A stretch of 64,000 nt of DNA from Turritopsis dohrnii. Taxonomy: Eukaryota; Cnidaria; Hydrozoa; Anthoathecata; Oceaniidae. This document shows positions 44,283 to 56,032 of the stretch, one piece after another (positions within the stretch are counted from its first letter, which is position 1; every line of letters begins with the position of its first letter). The notes beneath the pieces are model-generated. The model worked only from the letters and a program-made list of their open reading frames with translations, did not search any database and was not told where the DNA came from. The stretch is taken from positions 124,001-188,000 of the forward strand of contig BQMF02000213.1 of assembly GCA_027922465.2 (NCBI GenBank), given 5' to 3'. A program made the position numbers and the translations under genes.

Positions 44283-44703
44283 CAGAGCTTCAACATAAAC
44301 TCAGAGCTGCCTTTTAAAAATCTAAGTATTCGGGTAAAAAGAAGTTAGAATCTCTTATCAGTTCATCGGAAGACCACGTTTCTGACACACAGATCATGCT
44401 GAATTTATGCTGAATCTCATGTAACATTAACTTAAATTGCTCAAAGTTCTTACTCATGCTCCGACCATTGACATGCACAATAGAAAAATAATTTTCTTTA
44501 CACTTCTCTGTCAGGTCACGTTTGGCTTGGTCAATAGACACATATTCAGCATCAAGTTTTAAAAAATCTTCACGAAAAAAGTTCTTATCTGGATCATGAC
44601 TATCACTAATTAACACACTGTTTTGGTTGGAAAAAGGATTAAAACTGTCTCTCTGCTGTGACGTCATTTTAGTTGAGAGTCTTAAATGAGATATCTCAGA
44701 CAT
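44283..44703 (-). pseudogene. LINE ORF2 start (APE endonuclease N-terminus only)
   Basis: The frame 44703-44314 starts MSEISHLRLS and contains YFSIVHVNGRSMSKNF and ICVSETWSS, the first endonuclease motifs of CR1/L2-type LINEs (Asn and Glu residues). It stops at 44314, and no further endonuclease or reverse transcriptase follows before the Helitron end. It lies a few bases after the ORF1 below. Most LINE fragments keep the 3' end; this one keeps the 5' end. Confidence 0.7.
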
Positions 44704-44705
44704 TA

Positions 44706-45411
44706 ACTAGTTCACTTTCTTAAAGTCACGAGTAAAAATTTTATCATACTGAAGGACAGCATATTTACCTTTCTTACGCAATTCCAAGACTTGCATCCAT
44801 TTTTTCTTTCGAATTTCAACAGTTTCTCTTGAAAAATCTTCGTAGACATATACTCCAGTCCCTTTGAGTCGATTTGAATTTTCCATTGAATTTTTTCCTT
44901 GTCCTTATAATTCAATAATTTCAACACGATTGTTCTGGGTTTGTCTTCACTCTGTTTCGTTTTTGTTCAATGAGCTCTTTCAACGATGATCGGGTGTTGT
45001 AGTTTTAAGTTTTCACGGAAACTCTTGTGCACCTTTCCTTCCGTTTCCTGCCAGTTCTCATTTTCGTTTTCCTTTACTCCGTCTATTCGGAGGTTATTTC
45101 TTCTCAAGCGATCTTCCAGATTTCTTAGTTTTTCTTTCAAGAAATGGTTTTCTTTTTTAATAGATTGTTCGATTTCTTCCATTCTGTCATTAAGGTCTTT
45201 CTCCACATGTTCTAGAGAATCTTCGAAGTCTCGAAGTTTTTTTTCAAAGTTATTTATTTTGTCCATTATAGTCTTCTTGCTTTCCTTGACTATTTCTCTT
45301 ATCTTAATTTCATGTGCTTGAAACATTTCTTCAAGTAATATCTTTGCGTTCTCCAAGGTAAGATATTCTCCTGCTTGCTTCTTTGTTGTAGTCATCTTCT
45401 TTGGAGGCATT
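44706..45411 (-). pseudogene. LINE ORF1 (coiled coil, nucleic-acid-binding), frameshifted
   Basis: The ATG at 45411 opens MPPKKMTTTKKQ, a basic N-terminus, followed by a long coiled coil (about residues 25-110, rich in E/K/L) and LEDRLRRNNLRIDGVKE, a hallmark of L1-like ORF1 proteins, which coat the LINE RNA. The frame breaks near 44960 and again near 44880. Matching pieces follow in other frames (KPRTIVLKLLNYKDKEKI and GVYVYEDFSRETVEIRKKKW). The last piece ends just before the ORF2 start. The usual length is about 230 residues, so nearly the whole ORF1 is present but broken. Confidence 0.72.
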
Positions 45412-45434
45412 TCAATTAGATTTTTTTTATTTAA

Positions 45435-46277
45435 TCTATATATTAATAGCCGATTCTCTGTCTGTCTGTCTGTCTGTTTGTTTGTTTGTTTGTAAGTCAT
45501 GCAAAATGGTAGATTGAGTTGTGAGCGAAATTATTTCTTTTTTTGTGTGTGACATGAGTTCGAAACAAATACATTGCAAGCCCCAATCGAACGTGACTTT
45601 TTTTGGCTGATGAACTAATAGGAATAACGTTTTGTTTTTATTATTATTGTTAGTTTTATATTCCACGTTGACTTGGTTTTGAAAACAGTACATCAATTAA
45701 ATACAAAGAAACTAACTGATTAAACGTTTTGGACATAAAAGCAGCAGTGGCAGAATGTGGCAGCATGTGCGGTTTACAAGCGTATCCTAACGTATCCTTG
45801 CCTGACTGTCTGAGACGGGTGAACTTTTTTTCGAGCAATCAAAATGTTTAAAAACCGATAGGTAAAAAAAGAGTATCATGATACAAAATATTTTTTTTTG
45901 CTTTTGTCTTAATAGTTGTCTTTCAATCTATTTTAATCAGATCGAACATTTTTTTTTATTCACTTTATTCATTTAGCACGTGCCTTTTTCTCTCTCCTCC
46001 CGTGTGATCTTTTTAAAAAGAAAAACCATTTCCCCCTTACGTTTGAAAGCACCTATGTTAGAGCGCGTAACTTTTTTAAAACAAAAGCTAATAAAAAGTT
46101 GAAGTTTCTTCTCTCTACGTTTTGAGTGTATTGTTACACTGATAAAAGATTGGTTCTACCAGAGGTTGTGACTTCAAATCTGCTTCTGGTTGAACACAAG
46201 TTGTACGAGACGTTTATTGATACAGTGATACAGAGCAGGTGGAGATGGGCGGCGAGCGACGCCGCCTTGGCGGCTAG
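45435..46277 (+). mobile_element. Short non-autonomous Helitron, complete
   Basis: Starts TCTATATATTAATAGCCG after host A (45434). Ends in a perfect 7-bp GC hairpin, GGCGGCG-AGCGA-CGCCGCC (46248-46266), then TTGGCGG and CTAG (46274-46277), followed by host T. 843 bp, non-coding. The homologous element at 50073-50885 is in the opposite orientation. A (CTGT)n/(TTTG)n stretch lies at 45459-45493. Confidence 0.82.
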
Positions 46278-48740
46278 TATCAATTTAATGTATTTTGTAT
46301 TTTTTTTATAATTTTTTAAGATGAGAGAGAACACGTGCGTTCACCACTATGCAGAATGTATAGAATTGAATACCACCATGTGAAGTCAACACGAAAGTTG
46401 GAAGATGATGATGATGATGATAATGATGATGAACAAAATCGGAAACTGACATTCGCCTATCTCATGAAACTACTACTTGCTATGCCGTGAAACTACTACT
46501 CACTTACGCTCGCTGCGGGGGGAATAAAATCAAAGTTAACTTATAACTGTGTATTATAAAGAAATAAAGTACTTCGTGATGTGCATTTTTATAAGCATAG
46601 TAAATTTCACAAAAGCTATCACAAAATAGAAACAGAGAGAATTAAAATTTTAAGTGTATAGGCCAAATAAATTTAGATATGCTTAGCAGGAACAACATAG
46701 TTGCGTGAATATACTTTTTTTCTTCCTTTTTTTTACAAAACTGAGGCTGGGTATGCCTATAAACTTTATGCATATAAAAAAAAAATATCTCATAATCTGA
46801 TCTAAATACATCTCATCGACACCAAAAACTCAAATTTGCTGAGCCATATAACTTTTTTTTCTAATGGATTCATAGAACAAGTTGCCTTAACAAAATCAAT
46901 TTTTTTTCAAAAGGATTGAAACATGAAATAACACACAGTTTATGTTTGGAACACAACGAGTTCATTAAAAGAAGTAGTGAAACATCCTTAAAGCGAAACT
47001 TATGGGACCATAGATTTTGTCCGCTTTAGGGAGGTGTCCGCCTGGAGAGGGTTTGCTTATTTTGGCCAGAAACGCGGAAGAAATTCTTCTCCTTAATTGG
47101 GAACCCATTAGGCATGTCCATATTACCCTTTGCTATTGCCCAGTTTGGCAAAAAACATTCATAAAGTGAAATTTGACCTGACAATAAACATTTGTCTGGC
47201 GTATTAAAAAACCGTCAGGACTGAAAATGATTGCAAAGCTATACACCTCTTTGAAACTCCAAATAGTGCTGTCCAAAATGTTGTTATAGTTGTCTGGCAT
47301 CTTTTGGAAATTTTTATGTCTTCTAGACCGTTAATTAGTTTTGCCGCAAAGATTCACGTTGGTGGCCAAGAAAAGGCTGTCACTTGGGTAACAAATAAAT
47401 TAAACCTTATGATAAAAAAACAAGAAAATCTCGTAAACATATGTTTACAATAAGAAATAGAAATAAAATACTGAATTTTGATGTTCTTGTCGAAATTTTT
47501 CGGTCTCCGCTTTATAGAGGTAAATTTTAGGTGAAATTGTCGTGGGGAACCTGAAAAAATGTCTGCTTTAAGGAGGTGTCCGCTTAAGACTGTCCGCTTT
47601 GGGAAGGTTTCTTCATAATAGGTTAATAAGGGTTCGTCCATGACAAAATTTTTCGTCCATCATAGGGTGTCCGCTTTAAGGGAGGTTCCACTGTACTAGT
47701 AAAATTTTATAAAAATCTTTCACAAATTTTCTCGATTTTTAAAATTTTACAACTTTTCGCGTGTATTAAATTTCGCGATTTTGGATTTTTGAAAAATTTT
47801 AACTGTACTAGATTTTGCGATTTTTAGTAAAAAAAAATCGCAAAATTTAGATACCGCGAAATTGAATACACTTAAGGTGAATCCTTTTCCTTATTTTGAT
47901 ACTTTAATCGAATTTGAGTTTTATTTGAGTTTTACAAGCTGGACTTTCCAGCTTTACGTTCTTACAGGTTCACCTGTTCGGTTAATTATGAAGATGAATT
48001 TTCGTTTCTACCAACTAAGTGGTCCTCAGACGAGCTTAAATGAAGATCTAATGCCAAGCAGTTGCTGATGACTAAATAAAAAGAGTACAATGTTATGTAT
48101 AGCTGTACAGTACAATGCACCAATTCATTAACTAAATTCAGACCTTATAGAAACTTGAATTACAGCATTGTAATTTCAGCTCGAATTCATACCTGAAGGG
48201 AAAATAGTTACTGAATTTCTCTATTTCATGGTGGCAGGTGAGTCAGTAATGGTCAATAAAACTCTAAATTTATCATCCCTATCATCCCAGTTCATGGAAA
48301 TTCAATATAAATTTTTCTTTTCCTCTGGTTAAAAAGGAAATCTAAAATAAATTGTATTTTGTCTGATTTTCAAATATCTTTCATAATGGCACAAAAACGT
48401 TGAAAATGACAACAAATAGATGATGTGCTGTCAATTGTTCTAATTCTGAACACAAATCAAATCCAACTGTCGCATTAAAAACACTGCATGTCCTATACTA
48501 TCAATGAAACTAAAAACCATTTCCACTAATGAGTATGGATGTGTCTGCTCATTGACTCAAATCTTTTCACATTTAGAATTAGGAAGATTGCTGATCATCG
48601 CTAACAACAAAAGGCTAACATTTAAAGTATCTCTGGTAGCTAGTTCACTACACACGCAGTTAAAAGAATTTGGGCAAAGGCATCCATACGTATACAAACA
48701 ATTCCAACATACTACACAACAGTTTTAAGGCAGAATTAAG
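46278..48740. other. Non-coding stretch with GTGTCCGCTTT repeats
   Basis: No supported gene. GTCCGCTTTA(A)GGGAGG-type words occur at about 47018, 47565, 47584 and 47668. The last, in GTGTCCGCTTTAAGGGAGGT followed by TCCACTGTA, looks like the end of a DNA transposon whose partner I did not find. An (ATG)n stretch lies near 46406-46430. The duplicate is at 56532-58993. Confidence 0.4.
47761..47871. mobile_element. Small hairpin element (TTCGCG arms)
   Basis: GTGTATTAAATTTCGCG at the left is mirrored by CGCGAAATTGAATACAC at the right. A second inner pair (TTTTGCGATTTTTAG with AAAAATCGCAAAA) completes a hairpin of about 110 bp. The duplicate copy is at about 58014-58124. Confidence 0.7.
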
Positions 48741-48744
48741 CAAA

Positions 48745-49140
48745 CTGTTTATTTATTTATTTATTTATTTATGAATCTTTATACAGGATAAAAAACTTCA
48801 GTTTATATACAAAAGTAAAAAACTGTTATCAACGTTTGTCCTGTTAAAAAGAAATATAAATGAAAGTAAAAGTAAAATTGAAGGGTTAATAAAAGGTAGA
48901 ATATATACATATGTACTTAATTGTTAAAATGCTTATTTACAAGTAATTTGAAAGCTTCAAAAGTTGGAGTTGCATGAATTTCCAACGGCAAAGAATTGAA
49001 AATTTTCGCACCTCCAAAATAAAAACTTCCTCTTGTGACTTCTAATTTGATGTTAGGCAATCTTAATAAAGCAGAGCTGTTTCTTGTTGTCCTTGAGTTT
49101 GTCATTTGGAAATAGTTCTTAAAAGCAACGTTTTTTAAGG
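48745..49140 (-). mobile_element. CR1/L2-like LINE, 3' end fragment
   Basis: The frame 49105-48917 has LPNIKLEVTRGSFYFGGAKI and FNSLPLEI, the C-terminal block of CR1/L2-type reverse transcriptases, ending FEAFKLLVNKHF. The (TTTA)n tract at about 48750-48775 is the microsatellite-like tail on the opposite strand. There is no RT core, so this is a strongly 5'-truncated insertion. Its duplicate is at 58998-59393. Confidence 0.75.
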
Positions 49141-49247
49141 TTCCTCTTGCTAAGAGAACATTCCTTCAATAAAGGTTGCTTAAATACTAATAAAAATGTC
49201 AGTATCTTATAGACTAAGTGGAACCTTACAAAATGTACCTAAAATTA

Positions 49248-49772
49248 AGGCCACCTATAATTAATCATTCGTTCATAGTCTCCTGCAAGCATTCAGAATG
49301 AAAATTGAATAATCATGCATTGAGTTTGATTATTTTTCTATAAAGTTATAAAATGATGAATCTTTTATTGTTGCGAAGTAACCAATATAATCAATATAAC
49401 CAATATAATCTACATAAACAAAAATTGTTGATAAACTTTTCAGCAACGGCTTTAAAAAAATACCAATGAGTTTCTGTTCCGAATTTTCTCACATGTTTAT
49501 AAAACTTTTGTTAACTTACGGAATGTCAAATTTGTTTACAGAATGCAAAGCACCCTTGAAAAACCCACTAGCTTATGTTCTGTATTTTACAAACAACAAG
49601 TTTTTAAAAGAAGCAATGGAATACCCTGTACCTATAAATTCAATATGTTCTAGATCTTTTCGTGAATACTTTTTCATATGAAATGTGAACATGTAAAAAT
49701 GAAAAATAATCAAATAATCACCACATTCCGCATAACAATGACTATGAACGAACAATTAATTAAAAGTGGCCT
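49248..49772. mobile_element. MITE with AGGCCAC inverted ends (intact in copy A)
   Basis: Left AGGCCACCTATAATTAATC, ATTCGTTCATAGTC is mirrored at 49735-49772 (GACTATGAACGAACAATTAA, then AAAAGTGGCCT). About 525 bp, non-coding apart from a motif-free frame at 49466-49681. In duplicate B the right end is deleted and a Helitron sits inside. Confidence 0.72.
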
Positions 49773-50072
49773 AAAGTAAGATTTGTAAATGGGTTGGATT
49801 AATCCTGATGTAAATATGCAAGTAAAACATGTTACCTTATTCATATAAATTGTTTGCGGGAGAATTCATTATGGAACAAATTTTAGTGAATTTGAACCTC
49901 AAAGAAATCGTGATTTATATGGGATTTATATGGGTTTTGCGGATTCGCCAAAAATCTTGAAGAAAAAACTTATTAATGGTGGGGCAAATTTTGACGATTT
50001 CATGGCAAAATTGCAAAAATAAATCCCACCATTAACAGTGCCACAAGAAATTCTCCAGCATTAATATAAGTA

Positions 50073-50885
50073 CTAGCCGCCAAGGCGACGTCACACGCGG
50101 CCCATGTTTAGCCTGCGTTGTGTCACCACCTGCTCCAAATTATTGCACTTAAAACCACTGTTTGGTTTTCATTTACGATTTTAAACCAATCAAATATCAG
50201 TTTAACAATACCCTCAAAATGCAGAGAGAAAAAAACTTTTCAACCCATTATTAGCTTTTGTTTTACGCGCTCTAACATGGGTGCTGTCATAATTAGGTGA
50301 AAAAATGGTTTTTCTTGAAAAGATCACACAGGAGGAGAAAAAAATGCACATGCTAAATGAATGAAGTGAATAAAAAAAACGTTCGATCAGATTAAAAGTA
50401 ATCAAATAAAAGAAATTAAGACAACTTCGAGACAAAAGCGAAAAAATATTTTGTTTCATGATACTCTTTTTTTACCTATCGTTTTTTTAAATATTTTGAT
50501 TGTCTGAGATGGGTGAACTTTTTTTCGAGCCGTCAGGCAAGCTGATACATTGGCAAACTGAACACGCCACGTTCTGCCACTGCTGCTTTTTGTCCAAAAT
50601 GTGCATTCAGTTAGTTTCTTTGTATTTAGATGATGTATTGTTTTCAAAGCCAAGTCAACGGTGTTCATTGGAATATAAAACTAACAATGATAATAAAAAA
50701 AAATGTTATTCCTATTGGTTCACCAGCCAAAAAAAGTCACGTTCGATTGGGGTTACAATGTATTTGTTTCGAACTCCCGTCGCACACAAAAATAGAAATA
50801 ATTTCGCTCACAACTGAATCTACCATTTTGCATGACTTACAGACAAACAAACAAACAGACAGAGAATTGGCTATAAATATATAGA
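50073..50885 (-). mobile_element. Short non-autonomous Helitron, opposite orientation
   Basis: Read on the - strand it starts TCTATATATTTATAGCC (50885 on) and ends with a partly degenerate GC hairpin, GCCTTGGCGG and CTAG (50076-50073), then host T. It is the same family as 45435-46277, with the same (CTGT)/(TTTG) tract, but with indels and substitutions, so it is an independent older insertion. The frames inside only translate the repeat. A CTAG directly upstream (50901-50904) makes the 5' boundary slightly uncertain. Confidence 0.75.
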
Positions 50886-51734
50886 CTATAAATATATCGA
50901 CTAGCGTATTTGCCTTAAAGTTTGAAACGCAGATTTCTAATGGATTTTTCGCTTTAATTTTCTTTTTTCTTTTGGCTCTTACAGAATTTCTTTAACAAAT
51001 CTTAATCTTATTTTGATTATAAAATACATATCCATGGTTTCAGTTCACACATTTCTTTTGTTTGTAGCAAATGCTTTCTGATATTACTTGTTAAGCCTTA
51101 TTTACACTTTTTGAAAGGTATAGTAGCATCAGTGTGACATAGGCATAAGAGATAACAAAAAGTAACAAAAGTTTTGTTTGTTTTTGTTTCCTTTGCATAG
51201 CTTGCAATGTATAGCTGGCTGTGTGTACAAATTGGTCTCCTTGAGCGCATGGCATTTTTAGCTAAAGCTACATTTCTTTAGAAGGATGTCAGATAAGCAT
51301 ACCGTGAAGGAGTTGAAAAGAGTAAAAATGAATGGATCTTAACTCCCAAAGATGTTTGAAAAGTGACTTCTCAGTTTTATTCTTTAAAGATCATCTTATA
51401 ATCTTGTATGTACTATATTGGCATATATCATTTTCTTTCCTTTAGTCCTTTTGCTACGGTGGCCGGTACGGGCCATGGTAAAAATAAGTTTAAATTTAAA
51501 AAAAGATCGTATGAAATAAAGGATTAAAATTTGAAAAGTAACAAAATAAAAATTCAATCGGATAAAGAATATAAGAAAGACAAAATCAATAACGAAATAG
51601 TGAAAATAAAATCAAATCTGTGAATATTTATTTACTTGCAACAAAATTTTGTTCAACAACCAAGAAAAAAGTTTAGAGATCAATAAGCTGGCGTTTTTAC
51701 CTATTGGGAGAGCACGTTTTAGCAACATTTTAAA
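50886..51734. other. Non-coding stretch
   Basis: I see nothing recognisable here except the AT-rich 5' side of the zinc-ribbon/HECT pseudogene. The first 578 bp are part of the duplication (matching 63423-64000). Confidence 0.4.
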
Positions 51735-53276
51735 ATGGCAGGCATGAGTCACTGCCAAATGTGTGGCTTCAAGTTAGAACAGTTTGATCTGTTTTGTGCC
51801 TGCTGTGGTGAAGCTAAGACACCAGATAAACCGAGAACTTGTAATTCATCTGGAGTAATGAATTTAGAAGAATATCGTCAGCGGAAAAGTGCTGAAAGAG
51901 CTACTCATTTCAAAGATAAACGACCAGCAGCAACCACGATGTCAACTTCATCGTCAAAAGCTAAAAGAAATGGTATTAGTAAATGTTGGATTAATGAAAC
52001 CTGACGATTTTGACTTATGGAAGCCTATACGTGTGAAGAAATTGCCGATAAGAATCGAATCGACTGCCAGTTCATCTGCAATCAAGTTGGCAGCAGTGAA
52101 CAAGCATGCATCTCATGATCAGTTATTTTGTGCAGAAGATGATTATGTTCTGTTATATCCAGTCGGGAACGAAGTTGTATATGCGCCAGGAATACCTGGT
52201 GATCAGTGCAGGTTTTTCACACTAGACAAATATAAAGAGGAAATTTGCAAACCTTACTCTCAGTTGAAATTTTACTTGACTCCGGCTGGTTTGTATAATG
52301 CATATGACTCAGATGATATTGACAAAGTAACTTTCAGACCATTGCCAAAAAGTGACATTCTTTTTGATGAACCTGATGATCTGGATGTGTGTACCAGTTG
52401 TCCAGCAACGACTAAAGAACTGAGTGAAAATAAAGATTGTCTTAACAATGTTGAAAGTGAAGTACCTTTGTCTGCAAGAAACAAAATTAAAGGGCTTGCT
52501 GAAAAAGATTTAACATTGTCTGAAAAGTTAGGTAATATTAAGGACATTTTTCTGCCAGTGACTCTACTCTTATCAGTTTGAGAAGAATAGAATTAACTAA
52601 GGATGGAATAAAGCCATTTCATGTATAATTTATTAATGAAGAAGGTGTTGATGCAGGAGGACTATCTTGGGAGTTCTTTTCATGTATTTTTGAAGATGCT
52701 CAGCAATATTTAATGCAAGGTAATCAACAACTAACTTTTATACATGACTTACAGAAGCTGGCAAATGGTGACTTTATGAGATTTAGGCATCTTATTGGTT
52801 TGGCGTTAGTGTTCGGTTACCCTGGTCCTAGATGTTTCATGGCAACAGTTGTATCACATTTATTAGATCAAGAGTTTGTTTTACCTGACATAAGAAGTGT
52901 TCCAGATTTAGAATTGCAAGAAAAGCTTTCAGGAATTTTGAAATGCAAAGATGAGGAAAAACTGAAAGGTATTTTCAATAATTTTCCTGAAAGATTTGAC
53001 ATGGGTGTTACCCAATTGACTTGGACTATTGACACCAAAGAAAAATAAGTGAAAGACATGGTGAGGCATGTTTGCTTATCTTCTTGTATGGAAGAAATTG
53101 CTGAAGTTAAAAATGGCATGGATATACTTGGTGTTCGTGATATTTGTAAGTTGCATCCAGATGATGCTAGGTGTGAATTCGGAAGAGCATCGTCACCATC
53201 CGTAGCAGATGTATTAAAGGACTGGTATCATGAAATTTTCGAAATTTCATTTTTTGTTGTTTTCTTGTAGTTTAAA
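51735..53276 (+). pseudogene. Zinc-ribbon / HECT-type E3 ubiquitin ligase pseudogene (G2E3-like)
   Basis: The ATG at 51735 opens a zinc-ribbon-like module (CQMCGFK and FCACCGEA). Near 51965 the frame shifts by one into VNVGLMK and about 170 further residues with LLYPVGNEVVYAPG, a block I recall from invertebrate G2E3-like proteins. After another shift near 52555 comes the HECT N-lobe: an in-frame stop at about 52628, then INEEGVDAGGLSWEFFSCIF, LANGDFMRFRHLIGLALV, a stop after TKEK (53046-53048), and VRHVCLSSCMEEIAEVKNG. The gene stops at 53276 before the C-lobe and its catalytic Cys. HECT ligases transfer ubiquitin through that Cys, so this copy is inactive. Introns could explain some shifts, but the stops indicate decay. 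Its upstream flank is in duplication A, so a second copy may lie just beyond the window. Confidence 0.75.
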
Positions 53277-53488
53277 GGTAGAAAAATTAACTATTGTCAG
53301 TTTTTGTAACAAAAAGTGCTTTTATCCCCTCTATAATTAAAGTTAAAAAACTAATAATTTATTCCTCATAATTAAGTGACATCATTGAAGAAGTTTGCTT
53401 CTAAAGAGAGTTGCCGTTACAAGTCAACTGTTCTTGATAAGAAACATATCATTGAAAAATTATACATTAAATAAGTTATTTTACTATT

Positions 53489-54420
53489 ATGGTTATTTGT
53501 GCTGCTGTTGGTTGTGACAGTGATTCAACCAAAAATCAGAAAGTAAGTCTTTTCCGTCTTCCAAGAGACGGAAAGCTGAAAAAAATATGGGTTGATAAAC
53601 TGAAAAGAGCTAACCTTCCTGCTGAGAAAAATATTCGTGTCTGTCATAAACATTTTGAGGATTGTTGTTTTGAGAGAGATTTGAAGGTAAGTTATATTAT
53701 ATTTACATTAATTGTTATTCAAGTATGAATTTAAAACAACAGTTTTCCCTCGTATTTTTATTCTCACAATTTTGTAAATATTTTCTTAGCGTAGTAACTT
53801 TGTGTACAAATTTTCTCCTTTCAAGAAATATGTATGATCTTTTACAGCACGTGCAACGCCTAATAGGTTTTCCCGATTATGCTCCAAATAAAAGAATTTT
53901 TTATTTAGAATGAATTACTAAATCTGCCAACTCGAAGAATTCTAAAACCCGATGCTATTCCAACAATATTTTCACACTCAAACATCGCTAAGAAAAGGTT
54001 ATCTAGTTGTCATACAGGAGAGTCTTCTGTTAAGAGACAGGTGATTTGACCTCGCCTTGATATATAAATCTGAACTGAAAATCAGCGTTATATTGAGATT
54101 TTATTTTACATTTCAGATTGTTGAAAATGCGTGTGAAACTCATTCCAAAGAAATTTTCGATGATCAAGTTGTTGAGCCTGTTGAAGTACAAAGTATATCT
54201 ACTCAAACTGAAACAGTAGTAGTAGTCCAATGTGACAAAGAAACATAAACTGACTTTGAAATGCTAGATCATAATGTTTCATTTTCAGACACATCCTCGT
54301 TGTCAAATGAAGAACAAGATACTAGCGTTCACATTTCTGATATAGAAACAGATGATAGTGAAAGCGACAACTTAGAATCAAAAACAAGAATATCATCAGC
54401 TTTCATTATCTATTGGACAT
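53489..54420 (+). pseudogene. THAP-domain gene, three exons, truncated
   Basis: Exon 1 (53489-53686) is a THAP zinc finger: CAAVGC, a Trp in KIWVDKL, and VCHKHF, about 66 residues. The donor is GTAAGT. Exon 2 (53909-54040) reads NELLNLPTRRILKPDAIPTI, a linker typical of THAP proteins, and joins in phase. Exon 3 starts at 54117 (acceptor TTTCAG) with acidic sequence and STQTE, and hits TAA at 54246-54248. The frame then continues acidic to about 54420 with no transposase domain. THAP domains bind specific DNA and serve in P/Kolobok transposases and host regulators. Position next to a HECT gene, and the other THAP gene next to SWIM/YqaJ, suggests that these families travel in mobile units. One stop and the missing C-terminus make it inactive. 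Confidence 0.75.
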
Positions 54421-54579
54421 CAAACAGTTAATTTACTTTGCATATTTGGCCATGCAAACGTCTGGTGATCTCAACCAGTTAGTCGATCGCACTTCACTGG
54501 AAATGTAGTTGTTTCAGCAGGAGTGCTTTTTAGTTCGAATACGTTTGAGAAAATACGAAGATTTTTCGAAGTAATTACA
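54421..54579. other. Short spacer
   Basis: The downstream end of the THAP gene fades into non-coding DNA next to the LINE tail; no feature seen. Confidence 0.4.
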
Positions 54580-56032
54580 ATATAATAACAATACAATACA
54601 GGATTCTGGAAATAGGCATATAATGCCTTTGACACCAGGTTCGATCTTCAGTCATCTTCAACTTTACGATAACGTATCTTTCGAGGAGCAGTAATTTCCG
54701 CAAGGTTCATTTCGACATCGTACATTAATCCAGTGTCTTTCCATAGTTTATCGAATCTGTTCTTAAAGCTATTCAATGATGGAGCTTCGGCTACTTTCGG
54801 AGGCAGATTGTTCCACTGTTCTGCAACCCGATTCTTGAAAAAGTACTTCTTGATATCTTTACCGCGCTTTTCTCTTGTCACAGTAAATTTATGGCGACGT
54901 AAATGCAGATCCGGATAATCCTGCGTTCTGAGCTGGATTAAATTTCCAACAGCTTCCGTATCGTAATGCTGATGAGTCATTTTGTACAACTCAATCATAT
55001 CACCCCTGTATCGTCGGAACTCGAGTGTTGGCAAATCCATGATCTCTAACCTTTCCTTGTAGCTTTAGTTGTACATTCCAGGCAATAGTTTTGTTGCTCG
55101 TCGCTGCACTCCTTCCAAAAGTTTTTTCTGTTGTTTGAGATGCGGGTTCCATACAGGTGCTCCGTATTCAAGATGGGGTCGCACAATGCTCGTGAAAAGT
55201 TGTTTAAAGGTGTCTTTATCCAAGTGCATAAATGTACGTCTTAACATGCCAACAAGTCCATTCGCTTTTTTGACTTTGTCATTGATGTGCTTGTCAAAAG
55301 TGAGGTTTTCATCAAAATATATTCCCAGGTCTTTTACGTCTTGTTTCTTGTCGAGTATAGTTCCATCAATTTCATATTGTGTCGGTGCAGGTGCCTTCAG
55401 TTTAGATTTAATCTGCATGTGCTCGCATTTATCAGGATGAAATTTTAACAGAAAAGTGTCTGTCCATTGTTGTAGTTTGGTAAGATCCTGCTGAAGAGTT
55501 TCGGCAGCATTTACATCCAATTCTTGGAACACCTTCAAATCATCCGCGTACAGAAAAAGTTCTGACTTCTCAGGAACATCCGCCAAAGTGTTGATGAAAA
55601 TAACAAATAGAAGAGGGCCTAGCACAGACCCCTGGGGTACTCCAGAGGTCACACGGGACATATCGGACTTGTGTTGGTTTACAACAACTTGTTGGTATCG
55701 ATCGGTTAAAAAATCTTGAATCCAGGAGAGTATTGATCCTTTAAGTCCATAGTGCCGTAGAATCTCAATCAATCTGCGATGCGGGACTGTATCGAATGCC
55801 TTTTTGAAATCGCAATAGATAACATCTATTACACCTCCGTTTTCAAGGATTTTGGTCCATTTATCCATTATTTTTAGGAGCTGCAGAATGGTAGATCTTC
55901 CTCCCAGGAAACCAAATTGACGGGTAGTTAACAGATTGTTCTCCTTTAGGTATGATAGCAACGATGAACGTATAATCGATTCAAAGATTTTAGAAGCAAT
56001 GCTTGTTAAACTGATTGGTCTGATTGGATACC
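54580..56032 (-). pseudogene. CR1/L2-like LINE reverse transcriptase, 5' truncated
   Basis: From about 56030 downward the frame enters the RT at PISLTSIASKIFE. It has YCDFKKAFDTVPH (motif A), SGVPQGSVLGPLLFVIFIN (motif B), FLYADDLKV (motif C), KDLGIYFDENLTFDKHI and HLEYGAPVWNP. A TAA at about 55066 separates it from the C-terminal block (LPTLEFRRYRGDMIELYK, KNRVAEQWNNLPP), so one stop interrupts an otherwise continuous frame. The 3' end has TATTG-type repeats (about 54585-54600), which fits the clade. The first 18 or so codons of the long open frame (to 56096) are Helitron sequence from the duplicated segment, not LINE. No ORF1 or endonuclease. Confidence 0.88.

Larger units (their letters stand above)
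45779..51463 (+). repeat. Direct segmental duplication, copy A
   Basis: Matches 56033-64000 with an offset of 10253-10254 up to about 49396, then 12748 and finally 12537. Few differences are visible (for example GAAAGC/GATAGC near 46046, a short ATG indel near 46407 and TATC/TCTC near 46615). Copy A lacks the 2.5 kb Helitron found in copy B and keeps 211 bp that B has lost (about 49708-49918). The left edge falls inside the Helitron at 45435-46277. The right edge is beyond the point where copy B leaves the window. Confidence 0.95.

Noticed and set aside
45459..45493. CRISPR-like short repeats (CTGT and TTTG)
   Set aside because: Simple microsatellite inside a Helitron, with no spacers.
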